A DNA stretch of 64,000 bases from NCBI GenBank assembly GCA_947652115.1, contig OX393562.1, positions 33,913,543 to 33,977,542 of the forward strand, given 5' to 3'. The stretch is from Blastomussa wellsi. Its lineage: Eukaryota > Cnidaria > Anthozoa > Scleractinia > Plerogyridae. Of this stretch, positions 1-9,441 are shown piece by piece (within the stretch, counting starts at the first letter, position 1; the number at the start of each line of letters is the position of its first letter). The notes beneath the pieces are model-generated. The model was given only the letters and a program-made list of their open reading frames with translations. It had not been told where the DNA came from and searched no databases. Made by a program: the position numbers and the translations under genes.

Positions 1-89
1 TTTTATTGTGTATTTGGCTGCAAGGTGTATTTATTAATAAACGGTCTTACTACTACTTGAACGGGATGTTGTTTGTGTCCATTTCTATA

Positions 90-1002
90 TCAGTATTGCA
101 CGGATTCTAATTGCTGCCCCAATATGTTCATCTGCGAGTCACTGATAACAAAGACGTGGCAGTTCACATTGCCAGTGCCACTGGCGCTTCGCTCGAGCTC
201 CAGCTGTACTCCATCTTTTGTGTTCACAAGGCGCGTGCCACTGCCGTGTAGCGACTGATCTACCATGGAGCGCAGATCGATCAAAAGCCCGAAGTTGTCA
301 TCGCTGTAGAACTTTGTCAGATTCATGTGTGGCGTTTTTGTCTGTGGAAAGAAGCGACGGGCCGTCTCCCACATGTCCCTGCCTACGATATCATTGTTGT
401 ACAGCATGTTAGGCGAGCCGTTCACCGTGACACTGACTTTCGTCAGGCCAGGGTTGAAGTTCTTTTCTGAATCTCTGTCTCCTGCAGCGTAAGGCTCGAT
501 GAACAGGAGAAGGATTCCTTTCAGGGACCTTCTCTGTGGGTTGACTCTGAGGTTAATCCTTGTGTCCTTGGCTTTTACGTGGCTTTCACGTGATCGTACA
601 TGAATTCCTTGCCAGCGGAATAAACACCGTGCGCGTCTTCCGCCAGAGTCTTGCTTCTAATCATTTCGTACTCGAGCTGGATGTTAGTCAGCTTGTTTTT
701 CAGTTTTGTTGGGTCAGAGCCTTTGGCAACCTGTGAGGCCGGCGCACGAGGTTGCTGTAAAGAGCTTGGGGGTAAAATACTCCATGGTTGGTCAGGATCT
801 GGTGGTCTAGTCTGATTCGGTATTTTGTTCTGAAAACCTTGGTTAGTGCGTTTTCCGTGTCGACATCAGTGGTTTTCTTATCCCCAGCGTTTGAGCGGAT
901 CTTGCAGAGGTCCTCGCTTTGAATGCCGTCGAGAAGAAATTCCAATGCAGACAATGCATCACAAAAAGTGCGGACTGCCAGAAAGATCTTATGCCGAGAC
1001 AT
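90..1002 (-). pseudogene. Polinton/Maverick major capsid protein, C-terminal part, frameshifted
   Basis: The reverse strand encodes the C-terminal part of a double jelly-roll major capsid protein of the type annotated in animal genomes as 'F54H12.2-like' (Polinton/Maverick). The recognisable block is the last 110 residues, with GLLIDLRSM, HGSGTRLVNTKDGVQLE and a terminal CHVFVISDSQMNI region. Upstream sequence continues in other frames, so there are at least two frameshifts, near 740 and near 590. The N-terminal half or more of the capsid protein is missing: past position 1002 the DNA is occupied by an opposite-strand gene. The family forms the icosahedral virion shell. This copy cannot encode it. 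Family recognition is from memory of conserved strings, not a search. Confidence 0.75.
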
Positions 1003-2212
1003 CTTTCACCCAATCACCAGGTGCACAGGCTTGGGTTGCTGCAAGAGATCTTTTTCCAAATATGAGCTCAAGTGAGCTTGAGATATTTTACAACACAAAA
1101 GGAAAGCTCCAGGTCAAAATGTTTGGCGCTGGCAAAAAGGCATATGACATTTTTGCCATAAAAAGTGGTACAGGTCGACAACAGATAAATAAAAATCTTA
1201 CAAAAGAAATAAAAACTGCTCTTGGAAAGTCCATATATGAAATAAGAGATGAAAAACAAGATAAATTGAAATGAAATGAATCTCTGGCTGCCGGAAAAGA
1301 AAAATATAAAAAAGTTATGTAAGAGAAACGAGAAGAAATAAACCGATTATGTGCAGAAAGAGATGTTGTTGAAGAAAATGGCTACCAGCCGGAACAAATT
1401 CAAAAACTGGACCGGCAGATAAGAGATCTTGAAAAAGAACACAAAGAAGCGACCGACAACTATTTCAAAAGTTTTGAAGCTGAGAGAGCGAGTAAATCAT
1501 TGGGAGAGGAGATTCAGGTGGCCGAAGATATAGGCGATAAGAAGATGAAAAGCAGCACTCGACTGGCGAATGAAATTGGAAATTGGAATTGGAATTGGAT
1601 AAGTCACCTGAACAAAGAGAAATGGCAAAAAAGAAAGTAATACAACTTCAAGAAAGTCTTAGACAGATTGTAAACGATGAAAAAGAGTTTGAGAAAAAAA
1701 TTGGTGATAAACTTTCTAAACTGAAAAAAGACAAAGAAGAACTGGAACGCCAAAATGAAGAAGACAGGAGGGTTATCAACGATAAGAACACCACATCTTT
1801 TGATAGAGCTGCAGCAGAAGAAAGAATGGAACAGCGTAACCAAGAGATCGAACAGATAACAACACGGATTGAGGAAATAGATCGAAACAGACCTCTTTTG
1901 GAGAGGATCAAAGACATCTTCAAAACATATGGCGTGACATTAACAGCAGTCCTTCTTGCCGCTGGTGTCACGATTGGTGCTGTCATTGGTGCCATTACCA
2001 ACTCTCTGAAAGCTACAGGTAAGGCGTTGGGAAATGGATTGAAAGAGATTGGCAAAAGACTTGCTTCAATCCTTCCCAGCCTCATTGGCTCGATTGTGAG
2101 TTTCCTCTTCAAAGCTGCTGGTCGGGCCATCGGTTTTCTCGCTGAGCACACATGGCTGCTGATTTTGGCCTTTCTGGCCTTGGTCGAGACCTATATCAAG
2201 AAGCAGCATTAA
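945..2212 (+). pseudogene. Polinton-associated coiled-coil protein with C-terminal membrane region, broken
   Basis: A long Glu/Lys-rich coiled-coil protein ends in a glycine/alanine-rich hydrophobic segment (start near AVLLAAGVTIGAVIGAI) and a last membrane helix followed by a basic tail. The first part is open to 1274. The coiled coil then continues through a stop near 1321 and a frame change near 1583, where a short GGAATT repeat sits, and is open again to 2212. Proteins with this C-terminus occur in many copies in cnidarian genomes beside Polinton capsid genes; a minor virion or membrane-active role is inferred only. The 3' end meets the opposite-strand gene tail-to-tail, the two stop codons overlapping in TTAA at 2209-2212. 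The true N-terminus is unclear because it overlaps the decayed capsid gene. Confidence 0.6.
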
Positions 2213-2463
2213 CGAAATGACAAGAATGCCAAACCCGCAACAGCAACCGCGCCAACAGCGACAGCTATTTTGTTCATGTCATGTGACCCACTGCCGGAGC
2301 CAACCGTTGGTGTTGGTTCAGATTCCGTTTGCTCTGCTGGATTTTGCTCTTCTGCAGCTCTTTGGATCACAGGCGCTGGCTGTTTTTTTGTCGCTGCTGC
2401 TTTGTGTATCGGATTCAAAGGGTGACTGTTTGGCGGGTTTATTTTCGATTTCTCCCCATCCAT
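2209..2463 (-). CDS. Small single-pass membrane protein of the Polinton block
   Basis: An 84-residue frame with a Pro/Gln/Glu-rich N-terminal region (hydrophilic, low complexity) and a C-terminal hydrophobic helix (KIAVAVGAVAVAGLAFL) ending in Ser-Phe-Arg. This looks like a tail-anchored membrane protein. Its ATG overlaps the stop of the preceding gene by one base in a TAATG, the tight packing expected of a virus-like element. I do not recognise a family. It is one of the few frames here with both a plausible ATG and a stop, but the surrounding element is decayed, so expression is doubtful. Confidence 0.5.
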   Translation of the reverse strand: MDGEKSKINPPNSHPLNPIHKAAATKKQPAPVIQRAAEEQNPAEQTESEPTPTVGSGSGSHDMNKIAVAVGAVAVAGLAFLSFR

Positions 2464-3515
2464 TAGCTGAAGCGCTGCTTTTTTGTGCTTTTGTTTACCC
2501 CGTCGTTGACCCCCAGCTTCATACCCGGCGTCGCTTGTTTGAGTTGGTTGTTGTAGCCAACCGTGCTCTCTGTGTTAATTACCATTCGAGCGGGCATCAG
2601 CCAGGCCCCTGGGCACACAGCAAGGTTGAGCCTCACCTTTGCCTCGTCTACGGCAAGTTGGTATCTTTGAACTGACTTGGCCAGATCCGTTTGCCTTATC
2701 GCGTCTTCCACCAAGACAAGGAACTCGCTCTGGGCTTCTTTTGCTCTGCCTCCAGCACCAAGAATGCTGCTTCTCATGTTGACTTGTGCGCCCAAGATGC
2801 AATACACAAAGGCTTCAATTGACTGATTGATACGTGAAAGCCCTGCCTGGGTCAAACCTGCCAAGGTTTTGGGCGCGAACCAATCAAATTGCTCTTCTGC
2901 GGCGTCGTTTCTTATGAGGCATACTGAAATTCCCTTTTCTGACGCCTCAGGGTCGTCGTCGTCGAATTTTGCTTTTGCCGATGGATAGGGCACGTCCAGT
3001 ATGTGTGATGTTTTGAACTTTATCTGTTCCCTTCGAAATATCTCTCTGAACTTTGTTGTAAAATACTGGTCATGCGTTACATAAATGTTCATTGAATTGT
3101 TGAATATTTTCTTCAAACTTGGTGCAGCGTCTTGAAATTCAACTGCTGGAACCGGCAGGAAACTTTTTTCTGTGCTGGGCGATAACTGGTAAGGGAAGCC
3201 GCCAACGGCATCCAAACCCAGTGCGCTTTTCATGCCTGCACTCCAGTATTTGCTGTCTGAACCGAAGACGCTTTGCAGACTGCCTTCACCCTCTTCGTAA
3301 AATATTTCAGCTGTTGCTGTGTGGTCCAACGCAAAAATTGTCTGTGCTTCAAATTTGCTTTTGTTGGCCCTCGGAAACCGTGCAGAAAAAGCTGCCCACG
3401 CCTTGGCTTGTGCTGCCTTCGCGTTTGCCTCGGGGTTTTGAATCCATTTTGTGAGGTTGGCAAACTCCTTTCCTTCGATTTGATTTTGCGCCCTTTTTTC
3501 GGCTATATCCGGCTG
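2463..3515 (-). pseudogene. Polinton-block protein of unknown function, start codon missing
   Basis: A frame of about 350 codons, open from 3515 down to the stop at 2463. The first ATG is internal (3329), yet in-frame, protein-like sequence rich in Ala/Lys continues upstream for 62 codons to a stop at 3516-3518 with no ATG. The 5' end therefore seems lost. Near its middle is DQYFTTKFREIFRREQIKFK, and the C-terminal third carries Gly/Ala- and Lys-rich stretches. No family is recognised. Proteins of this size and position in Polintons are usually virion components, which is only an inference. It is followed by the tail-anchored gene via TAATG, suggesting the two were a unit. Confidence 0.5.
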
Positions 3516-3533
3516 TTAAGTTGTTTGCTTTAA

Positions 3534-4109
3534 AACTCGTGGAACAACTTAAGAGAAACGGGGAAAGTGTTTTATGAAAGGAAATGGCAGGATAAACAAG
3601 ACGAAACTCTTTTGCTACCTGGCAATTATGATCTCGAAAGTATCCAAAACTTTTTCAACAAAGGTTTCAGTGAAAAAATATTTTCTGTATCGAGGGGTAC
3701 ATTCGGGAGAACAATAATCATTGCCCCAAACACGCACAAAATTGGCACAGAATTTGGTTTGAGTGACAGTTTGAAATTTTTTCTTCATAAAAACGGCAAT
3801 AATAATGTTGTTTACTCGCAAATTGTTCGCGATGGTGTAAAAACTGAGAACTTTTATTTTATCCACTGTGATTTAGTGGACAGAGAGCAGAACCTTTTCA
3901 ACGGCAAGCACTCAAGTGTTCTTGCGAGCCTTGACATTAAAGGAAAGCCTTATGAAAAAGTTTTATATCAGAGCAGGGAGCAACATGTTCTGAGGGTCAC
4001 AAATACAGGCATAGAAGTGTCAAGTTTGAACATCTCGGTAAAAAATGAAAATGCTGAACTGTTTGACTTTCATGGGTTCCCAATTCATCTTATTTTAGAA
4101 ATAAATTGA
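3534..4109 (+). pseudogene. Polinton-associated beta-rich protein (possible minor capsid/penton), start missing
   Basis: About 190 codons are open from just after a stop at 3531-3533 to the stop at 4107-4109, without a single in-frame ATG; the only initiator-like codon is GTG at 3567. The protein begins with a LLLPGNYDLESIQNFF motif, is rich in predicted beta strands, and ends with LFDFHGFPIHLILEIN. Proteins with this type of ending are repeated across cnidarian genomes next to Polinton genes. A single jelly-roll minor capsid (penton-like) assignment is plausible but unproven. It diverges from the reverse-strand gene that also lacks its start, pointing to loss of the shared upstream region. 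Confidence 0.5.
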
Positions 4110-4125
4110 AATGTTATAATATGCC

Positions 4126-4712
4126 ATGTCTTCAGCAAATGTGTCGCCAAGTGCTCTGCCTGATAATATTTATCCAGAGCTACCCCTCTCAATAACCCCA
4201 GAAAATTTCCGGCTAACTGAGGTCAGCGAAATTGAGAAAGAAATAGCCGTTGAGGCAGAACATTACAGGCTTGTGTTGAAAAAATACAAAAAAGCTGGGA
4301 AAGCGTGGTCTCTCTTGGCGCTTTGACAGCCGCTCTGTCTTCCAGGGCCGTTGCAACTTCACTCACTGGTGTCGGAATTGAGGTCGGAGCACCTATAGCA
4401 GGAATAGCAGCCCTTTCAGGTTTTGCTTTCACAGGCCTGTCAGTTGTTAACAAGAAGCTTGAAAGGAAAGTTAATAAACACACGAAAATTCAAGCTCTGG
4501 CACTTGCAAAGCATGACTCAATAAAAAGCTCTGTCTCTCAAGCTCTTGACGATAACAATGTTTCCGACTCAGAATTCAAACAAATAACACGTGAAATGCA
4601 GAAATATCGCGAAATCAAAGAGACTTTGCGCTCAAACTTCGCGAAAAAACAGACCGATTTACGCCCGCCGGATATTGAAAAGATAAAAAACGAGGTTCGG
4701 CAAGAGCTTTGA
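4126..4712 (+). pseudogene. Polinton-associated hydrophobic protein, one frameshift
   Basis: The first 66 codons start at ATG 4126 and end in a Lys/Tyr-rich segment. A frame change near 4297-4308 moves the reading into a second frame that continues to 4712. The second part has an Ala/Gly/Leu-rich hydrophobic region (ALTAALSSRAVATSLTGVGI and onward), then a charged helical tail. The overall pattern, an N-terminal soluble part, a KKYKKA stretch, a hydrophobic hairpin and then KHTKIQALALAKH, matches a protein I recognise as highly repeated in cnidarian genomes and linked with Polintons. Function unknown. A single indel separates it from an open frame of about 195 residues. Confidence 0.6.
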
Positions 4713-4826
4713 AAAAAACTGGTGGCATCCAGCACAAATTTGAACTAAACTTTGAGAGAAAAAACACAGAAGTCTCTCTGAGTGTTATAAAAAGTAGATG
4801 AGCCCACCTGGGCCCTACTGGTAACA

Positions 4827-4966
4827 GGGGTTTAACAAATACACACCTGATCTTCAGCTATTTATTTTCCTATTTTAAAGCTCCCAACGTGCGAAATTTT
4901 TGTACGTTGGGAGCTTTAAAATAGGAAAGTAAATAGCTGAAGATCAGGTGGTATTTGTTAAACCCC
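4827..4966. repeat. Near-perfect palindrome (hairpin MITE-like), 64-bp arms
   Basis: The left arm, from GGGGTTTAACAAATAC to CTCCCAACGT (4827-4890), is mirrored by the right arm 4904-4966, with a 13-base A/T-rich loop between. There are only small mismatches near the tips. It lies between the Polinton remnant and the next dispersed repeat. No coding potential. Confidence 0.85.
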
Positions 4967-4981
4967 GGGTCTACTACTCCA

Positions 4982-5306
4982 TGTTATGGTGAAATTGACA
5001 GCCGTCAAATTGAAGTATCCGCTGACCAGTAACACATGACCAGATCGCAGGCTCAGAATAGAACTCATCGAGGTAACATTTTTTTTGAAGTTGACCGCCG
5101 ACCAGGCATTGGTTTTTCATTGATCGCGGGCTCAGGTCCGATTTTATTCTTCTGACAGCATTTTTTAATTTTTAATGGTCATTCTCAGCAGAAATTCTGC
5201 AACTGGAGTTGACGTTTTTAATTATTCTTATTTAGTTCAGAGAAATAATTAAGAACCAGCAAAAATACGGAGCTCCGCTTTTAGGCTTGGCTAAATCTAT
5301 ATATTA
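4982..5306 (+). repeat. Dispersed repeat R1, copy 1
   Basis: Shares a common scaffold with 18513-18886 and more loosely with 54957-55200: ATGTTATGG, TTGACAGC(C/T)GTCAA, ATTGATCGCGGGC, TTTTTAATTTTT, and the shared end GGAGCTCCGCTTTTAGGC followed by TTGGCTAAATC. It ends 64 bases before the first chitin synthase exon, so it lies in the intron. No ORF. Confidence 0.8.
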
Positions 5307-5370
5307 TATATATGGATAATGAATTATGTCATGACTGACAGCCTGGTTGTTAATTTTTTTGTTGTCTCAG

Positions 5371-8300
5371 TGACAGATGAGAACACCTACATCTTAACAA
5401 CAGATGCTGACGTCAGGTTCTCCCATGAGTCAGTGGAAGCATTGCTTGATCTCATGGCAAGAGATCCCACCGTGGGAGCAGTTTGTGGAAGGACACACCC
5501 CTTAGGGGTTGGGCCTCTCGTCTGGTATCAGATATTTGATTATGCGATTGGACACTGGTTTCAAAAGGTACATTTAAAAATAGGTTTGACTGTTTTAATT
5601 TGTCATACATGATTGTATTCATGTGCTGGTTGAATGACTTGTGTTTTCTTGGTGTTTTTCACTCATAAGTGAATGGTCACTGTTGCCAAACTGTTAGTTC
5701 TTTAACCTTGAATTAGTGAAAGAGCACTCATTGTAGAAATGCTGGCTATTTAGCCACATGTTGTTGTAATAAACACTGAACATTTTATAAGAGAAAAATT
5801 TATTGAGAATTACTAAATTCGAAATGTGCTGCCATTCCAATAACAAAATGATTTTTATGTTGTACTTTAAAATGAATTTCAGGTCAAAAATGATGCTAAA
5901 CTAGTTTAACTGTAAAACATTATTGTTAATCTTTATCTTGCTCTGCCTCGAATAGCACACATGGTAATTTTGCGGACAAGAAGGTGTAAATTTTGTTTAA
6001 CCGTGTTGATTGTAATAAAGTTTAATTTGTTTACTTAATTGTTACTGTTGTTGTGTTCTAGCTTCATTAATTAGCATAATAATATAAATACAAATTAAAT
6101 GTTTAGTTTAAAATAACTTTGACCTGAAAGTCATGTTAAAGTTCAACATACCGGTATTCATGTATTGCTGGCGTTGTATAGATGATGTGTTCTCATTATT
6201 TTATGTGGTTAGAGACAAGAGGCAATTGTTACTTGAAGCAGAAGCCATTGCAGACACACAGCATGTTCCTTAGCTATTAATAGCTCACAATCAAAATCAC
6301 GTGGTTTTTTATTTTATCACGTCCAATTGTATCGCGGGCCCATATTGGAAGGACAATTCTTTCCTTGTAGGTAGTTTTCTAGCTTTATAATCTGGTTTAC
6401 TCCACGGAAATATTGTCGCAATTCCCTGAGATGCTTTTTCTTTCCTCCTTTAAATTCGTGTATGAGACGATTGCAGTTTCAATGTTTTGTTGCGGATTAA
6501 TCTTATTTATCCCTTTTGAAGAGATTTATCTTTAGGAATGCGATAAAACGATAGGTTCGAATTTTTCCTGGAATAGTTATTGCGCAGCGGAACACAGCAG
6601 TTATAATGAGAAGGCATACCTGCTACGCAAGGTAAAATTCATTAACCACGAAAGCCGCAATTTTGAATTGTGTCCTTCCAATGCGAGCCTTCACTACTTT
6701 TAGTCCGCAGAAACCAAAACTGTCACGTGATTTTGAAAGTGAGCTATTGACATGCAAGATATACTGGCCTGAAGTATTAACTCAAAAGTAAATTACCAGA
6801 ATATGTTTTCCTGTCATTTAAGCAAGCAATTAAGTTAGAACTTACTTTATCAGGTGGCTAATCATGTCCTTGGATCTGTTCTGTGTTCACCTGGCTGCTT
6901 CAGCGTCTACAGAGCTGCAGCACTCCGCGATGTGCTCCCCATATATTCCTCCAAAGTTGACAACTCCTTCGATTTTCTGACGAAGGACATGGGTAAGTCT
7001 GCTGTACATTAAAGGGGCACTGTCCAGGGGTTTCAAAATGTTTTGAAGTAGGCATAAGTGACTGGAAGAGTAAGCGGCTGTTATAAGCAAGCTTTTTTGT
7101 CGCAAGCTGATTGCTATGACCAGAGTAGCTGGTGGCACAATAGTCAAGTAACCGGTGGAACTCCGGCAGTTGCTGGCTTGTTTTGAAGCCCCTGACTGTC
7201 ATAGCATCTAGCTAAGGTCATACTACACCGATGAAACCTACAAATAGTGGTCAGGAGACAGTACTGCTAAAAATTACTTAATTCCAATGTACTGAAGCTA
7301 AAAAGAGTGATATTATTGTGAATTCATCAGGAACTTTAGATCTGAGCTTGAAAATGCTAGGCTGACGTTTTCAAGTTTGGCCCTTGTAGGGTTGTAAACT
7401 AAAATTTTGCAGCGCTCGCCATCTGGGTGAGTGACTTTCGAGCTGCACCCACCAAGGTAACTTTTCACTTGCCCAGTCTCCTCCACATTCAAAAACATTT
7501 GGGCAATAAGTAATTATTTGGTTTGGGTGGGAAAATGCTGAGAGATAGCTAGCTACTCTAGAATCTGAGGATGAATAAATCCATCCATCCTTTCTCGCAC
7601 AAACATGCTGTATAAAATGTTCAGGATAATTATATAGTCCTCAGACATCTTCGGACATCTCAGGCAAGGACCATTGTTGACGTCCTGTTATCAGCAATGG
7701 TATTCTTCTTGGTAGTGGATACTGAAGACCCCACAGGAAGATATCTCCACATTTAAGCACTAACGGAATCACTGAGCGAATCATGTAATGATCACAAAGT
7801 GGAAGCCATTTTTGGGATTCAGCACTTGAAATTAAATTACAGCACTGAAAATTAAACTAAATTGCATGGACTCGGCTATAAAGGGCCGAACAGCACATAT
7901 CAAAAATAAGTCTATTGTGGAGCGTAAAGTAAAAACAAAGGTGTTCAAAGACATTGTTTTGGTACATTGGGGAATAGAGAATATAGCCAAGTCAAACGTT
8001 GTGGGATGCTGCAAACTTTAAGGAAAATAGGAAGCTTAGTTGTCTCCTTTTGGGTTATGCACAGCTGTTGCCAGAGAAGCGTAAATAGCCATATTCGTCA
8101 GCACTGTCACGTGGAAACGAGCACGGTGACCCCCACTTTTTATCACATTTTTATAATTTTCTTGACTTGTTGCAAACATGTGCCAAGTTTCAACGGAAAT
8201 CCATGATGGGTTCTTTTACCAGGGAATTACCTTAAAAGTTGTGTTATGCTGTGTACTTGAAAGTACTCAGAAAATTACATTCAATTTTCATCATTTGAAG

Positions 8301-9441
8301 TGTGATTGTTTGAGTCGCTCTCCAAACAGTTTTTGAGTTCTTGTGAACGTCAAATTGTGGCGACCATACATTTTCTGCAAATGAGGTTGTTTTGATGCAA
8401 CACGAGGGGAGTCATATTTCAGTATGTTTGTCTGTGTGCGAAATAACAAGATATTCAGAATTTTGCCAACGATCCTGCTTTACATTCCAAATTTAAGAAC
8501 ATAATGTTTCAGTATTGTATTTTTGCATTCACATCTAGGGAGTTGTATTAAAGTCAAACGTTTCCATGCGTGTTTTTAATTAATTTGTTTGTCACTTTTT
8601 GTGTTTAACCTTGACATTCATGGTGGCGGCCAATTGATTCTTTTTTGGTAAGTTTCTTTTTATGAATCTCGCCAAGGAAAGAAATTCTTAGCTACCACAA
8701 TCTTACAGGGATTGACTTGCCTTCAACCTTGTTAAGATTTTAACCTTGGGGAATTTTTCATTCACGGCAGTTGTGACTCTAGCAAGATTTCTGGCTAGGT
8801 CCCGCCAAGATTATGGCCGCCAAGAGAATTGCTTCCTGGCATGATACCCGCCAAGATTATGGCCACCGGGATTTTTATTCCCGCCGCGAATCTTGCCAAA
8901 ATTCCTGCCAAGATTTTGGCCGCCGGGATTTCATTCCCGCCAATAATCTTGCCGGGATCCCGCCGGGATTTCCACCAAGAATGAAAATCCCGGCGGCCAT
9001 AATCTTGGTGGGATCTCGGTGGGATTCCCGCCTGGATTCCCAGGGCTTGAACACCATTTCCCAATACAAGGACAAGCTGGAATTCAAGTTTCTTGTCAAA
9101 CCCTGTCAGTGTATAGTACTCTAGATAGTCAAAGCTGTTGTGACCCTTAAGGAATACTGATTGAAACCTTCTCTGCCATTTCAAGGTGAAGACCGTTGGT
9201 TGTGCACCCTGATGGTCCAGTCTGGCTGGAGGTTAGAATACTGTGCAGCGGCTGAGGACAGTACGTTCTGTCCAGACAATTTTGATGAATTCTTTAAACA
9301 AAGACGGCGCTGGATTCCATCTACTTTAGCCAATCTTGTACTTCTGATCAGTGAATGGAAATTAACTGTGAGGAACAATGACTACATATCATTTCCATTC
9401 ATTCTCTACCAGGCACTAATGGTTTTCTCAACGATTATCAG
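5371..9441 (+). CDS. Chitin synthase catalytic exons 1-3 of the window
   Basis: Exon 5371-5567 encodes the DAD metal/UDP site (TTDADVRF) and the VGAVCGRTHPLG motif. Exon 6854-6992 continues through CSPGCFSVYRA and ends at KDM. Exon 9186-9441 has the EDR acid-base region (GEDRWLCTLMVQ) and QRRRWIPST, the processivity motif. Phases are 2+65 codons, 46 codons+1, and 2+84 codons+2. The third donor is AG|GTTGGC, weaker than the others. These three exons form the second half of the GT2 active site. All catalytic residues I can check are present, so nothing suggests a pseudogene. Confidence 0.93.

Noticed and set aside
1..60. Polinton terminal inverted repeat at the left edge
   Set aside because: No matching inverted copy was found near 4713-4826; the element probably extends left of the window.
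2217..2675. 152-codon forward frame opposite the small membrane-protein gene
   Set aside because: Shadow of the reverse-strand Polinton genes.
5319..5370. ATG at 5319 as a start of chitin synthase
   Set aside because: The leading residues come from the intron; a clear acceptor TTGTCTCAG precedes 5371 and catalytic parts are missing upstream.
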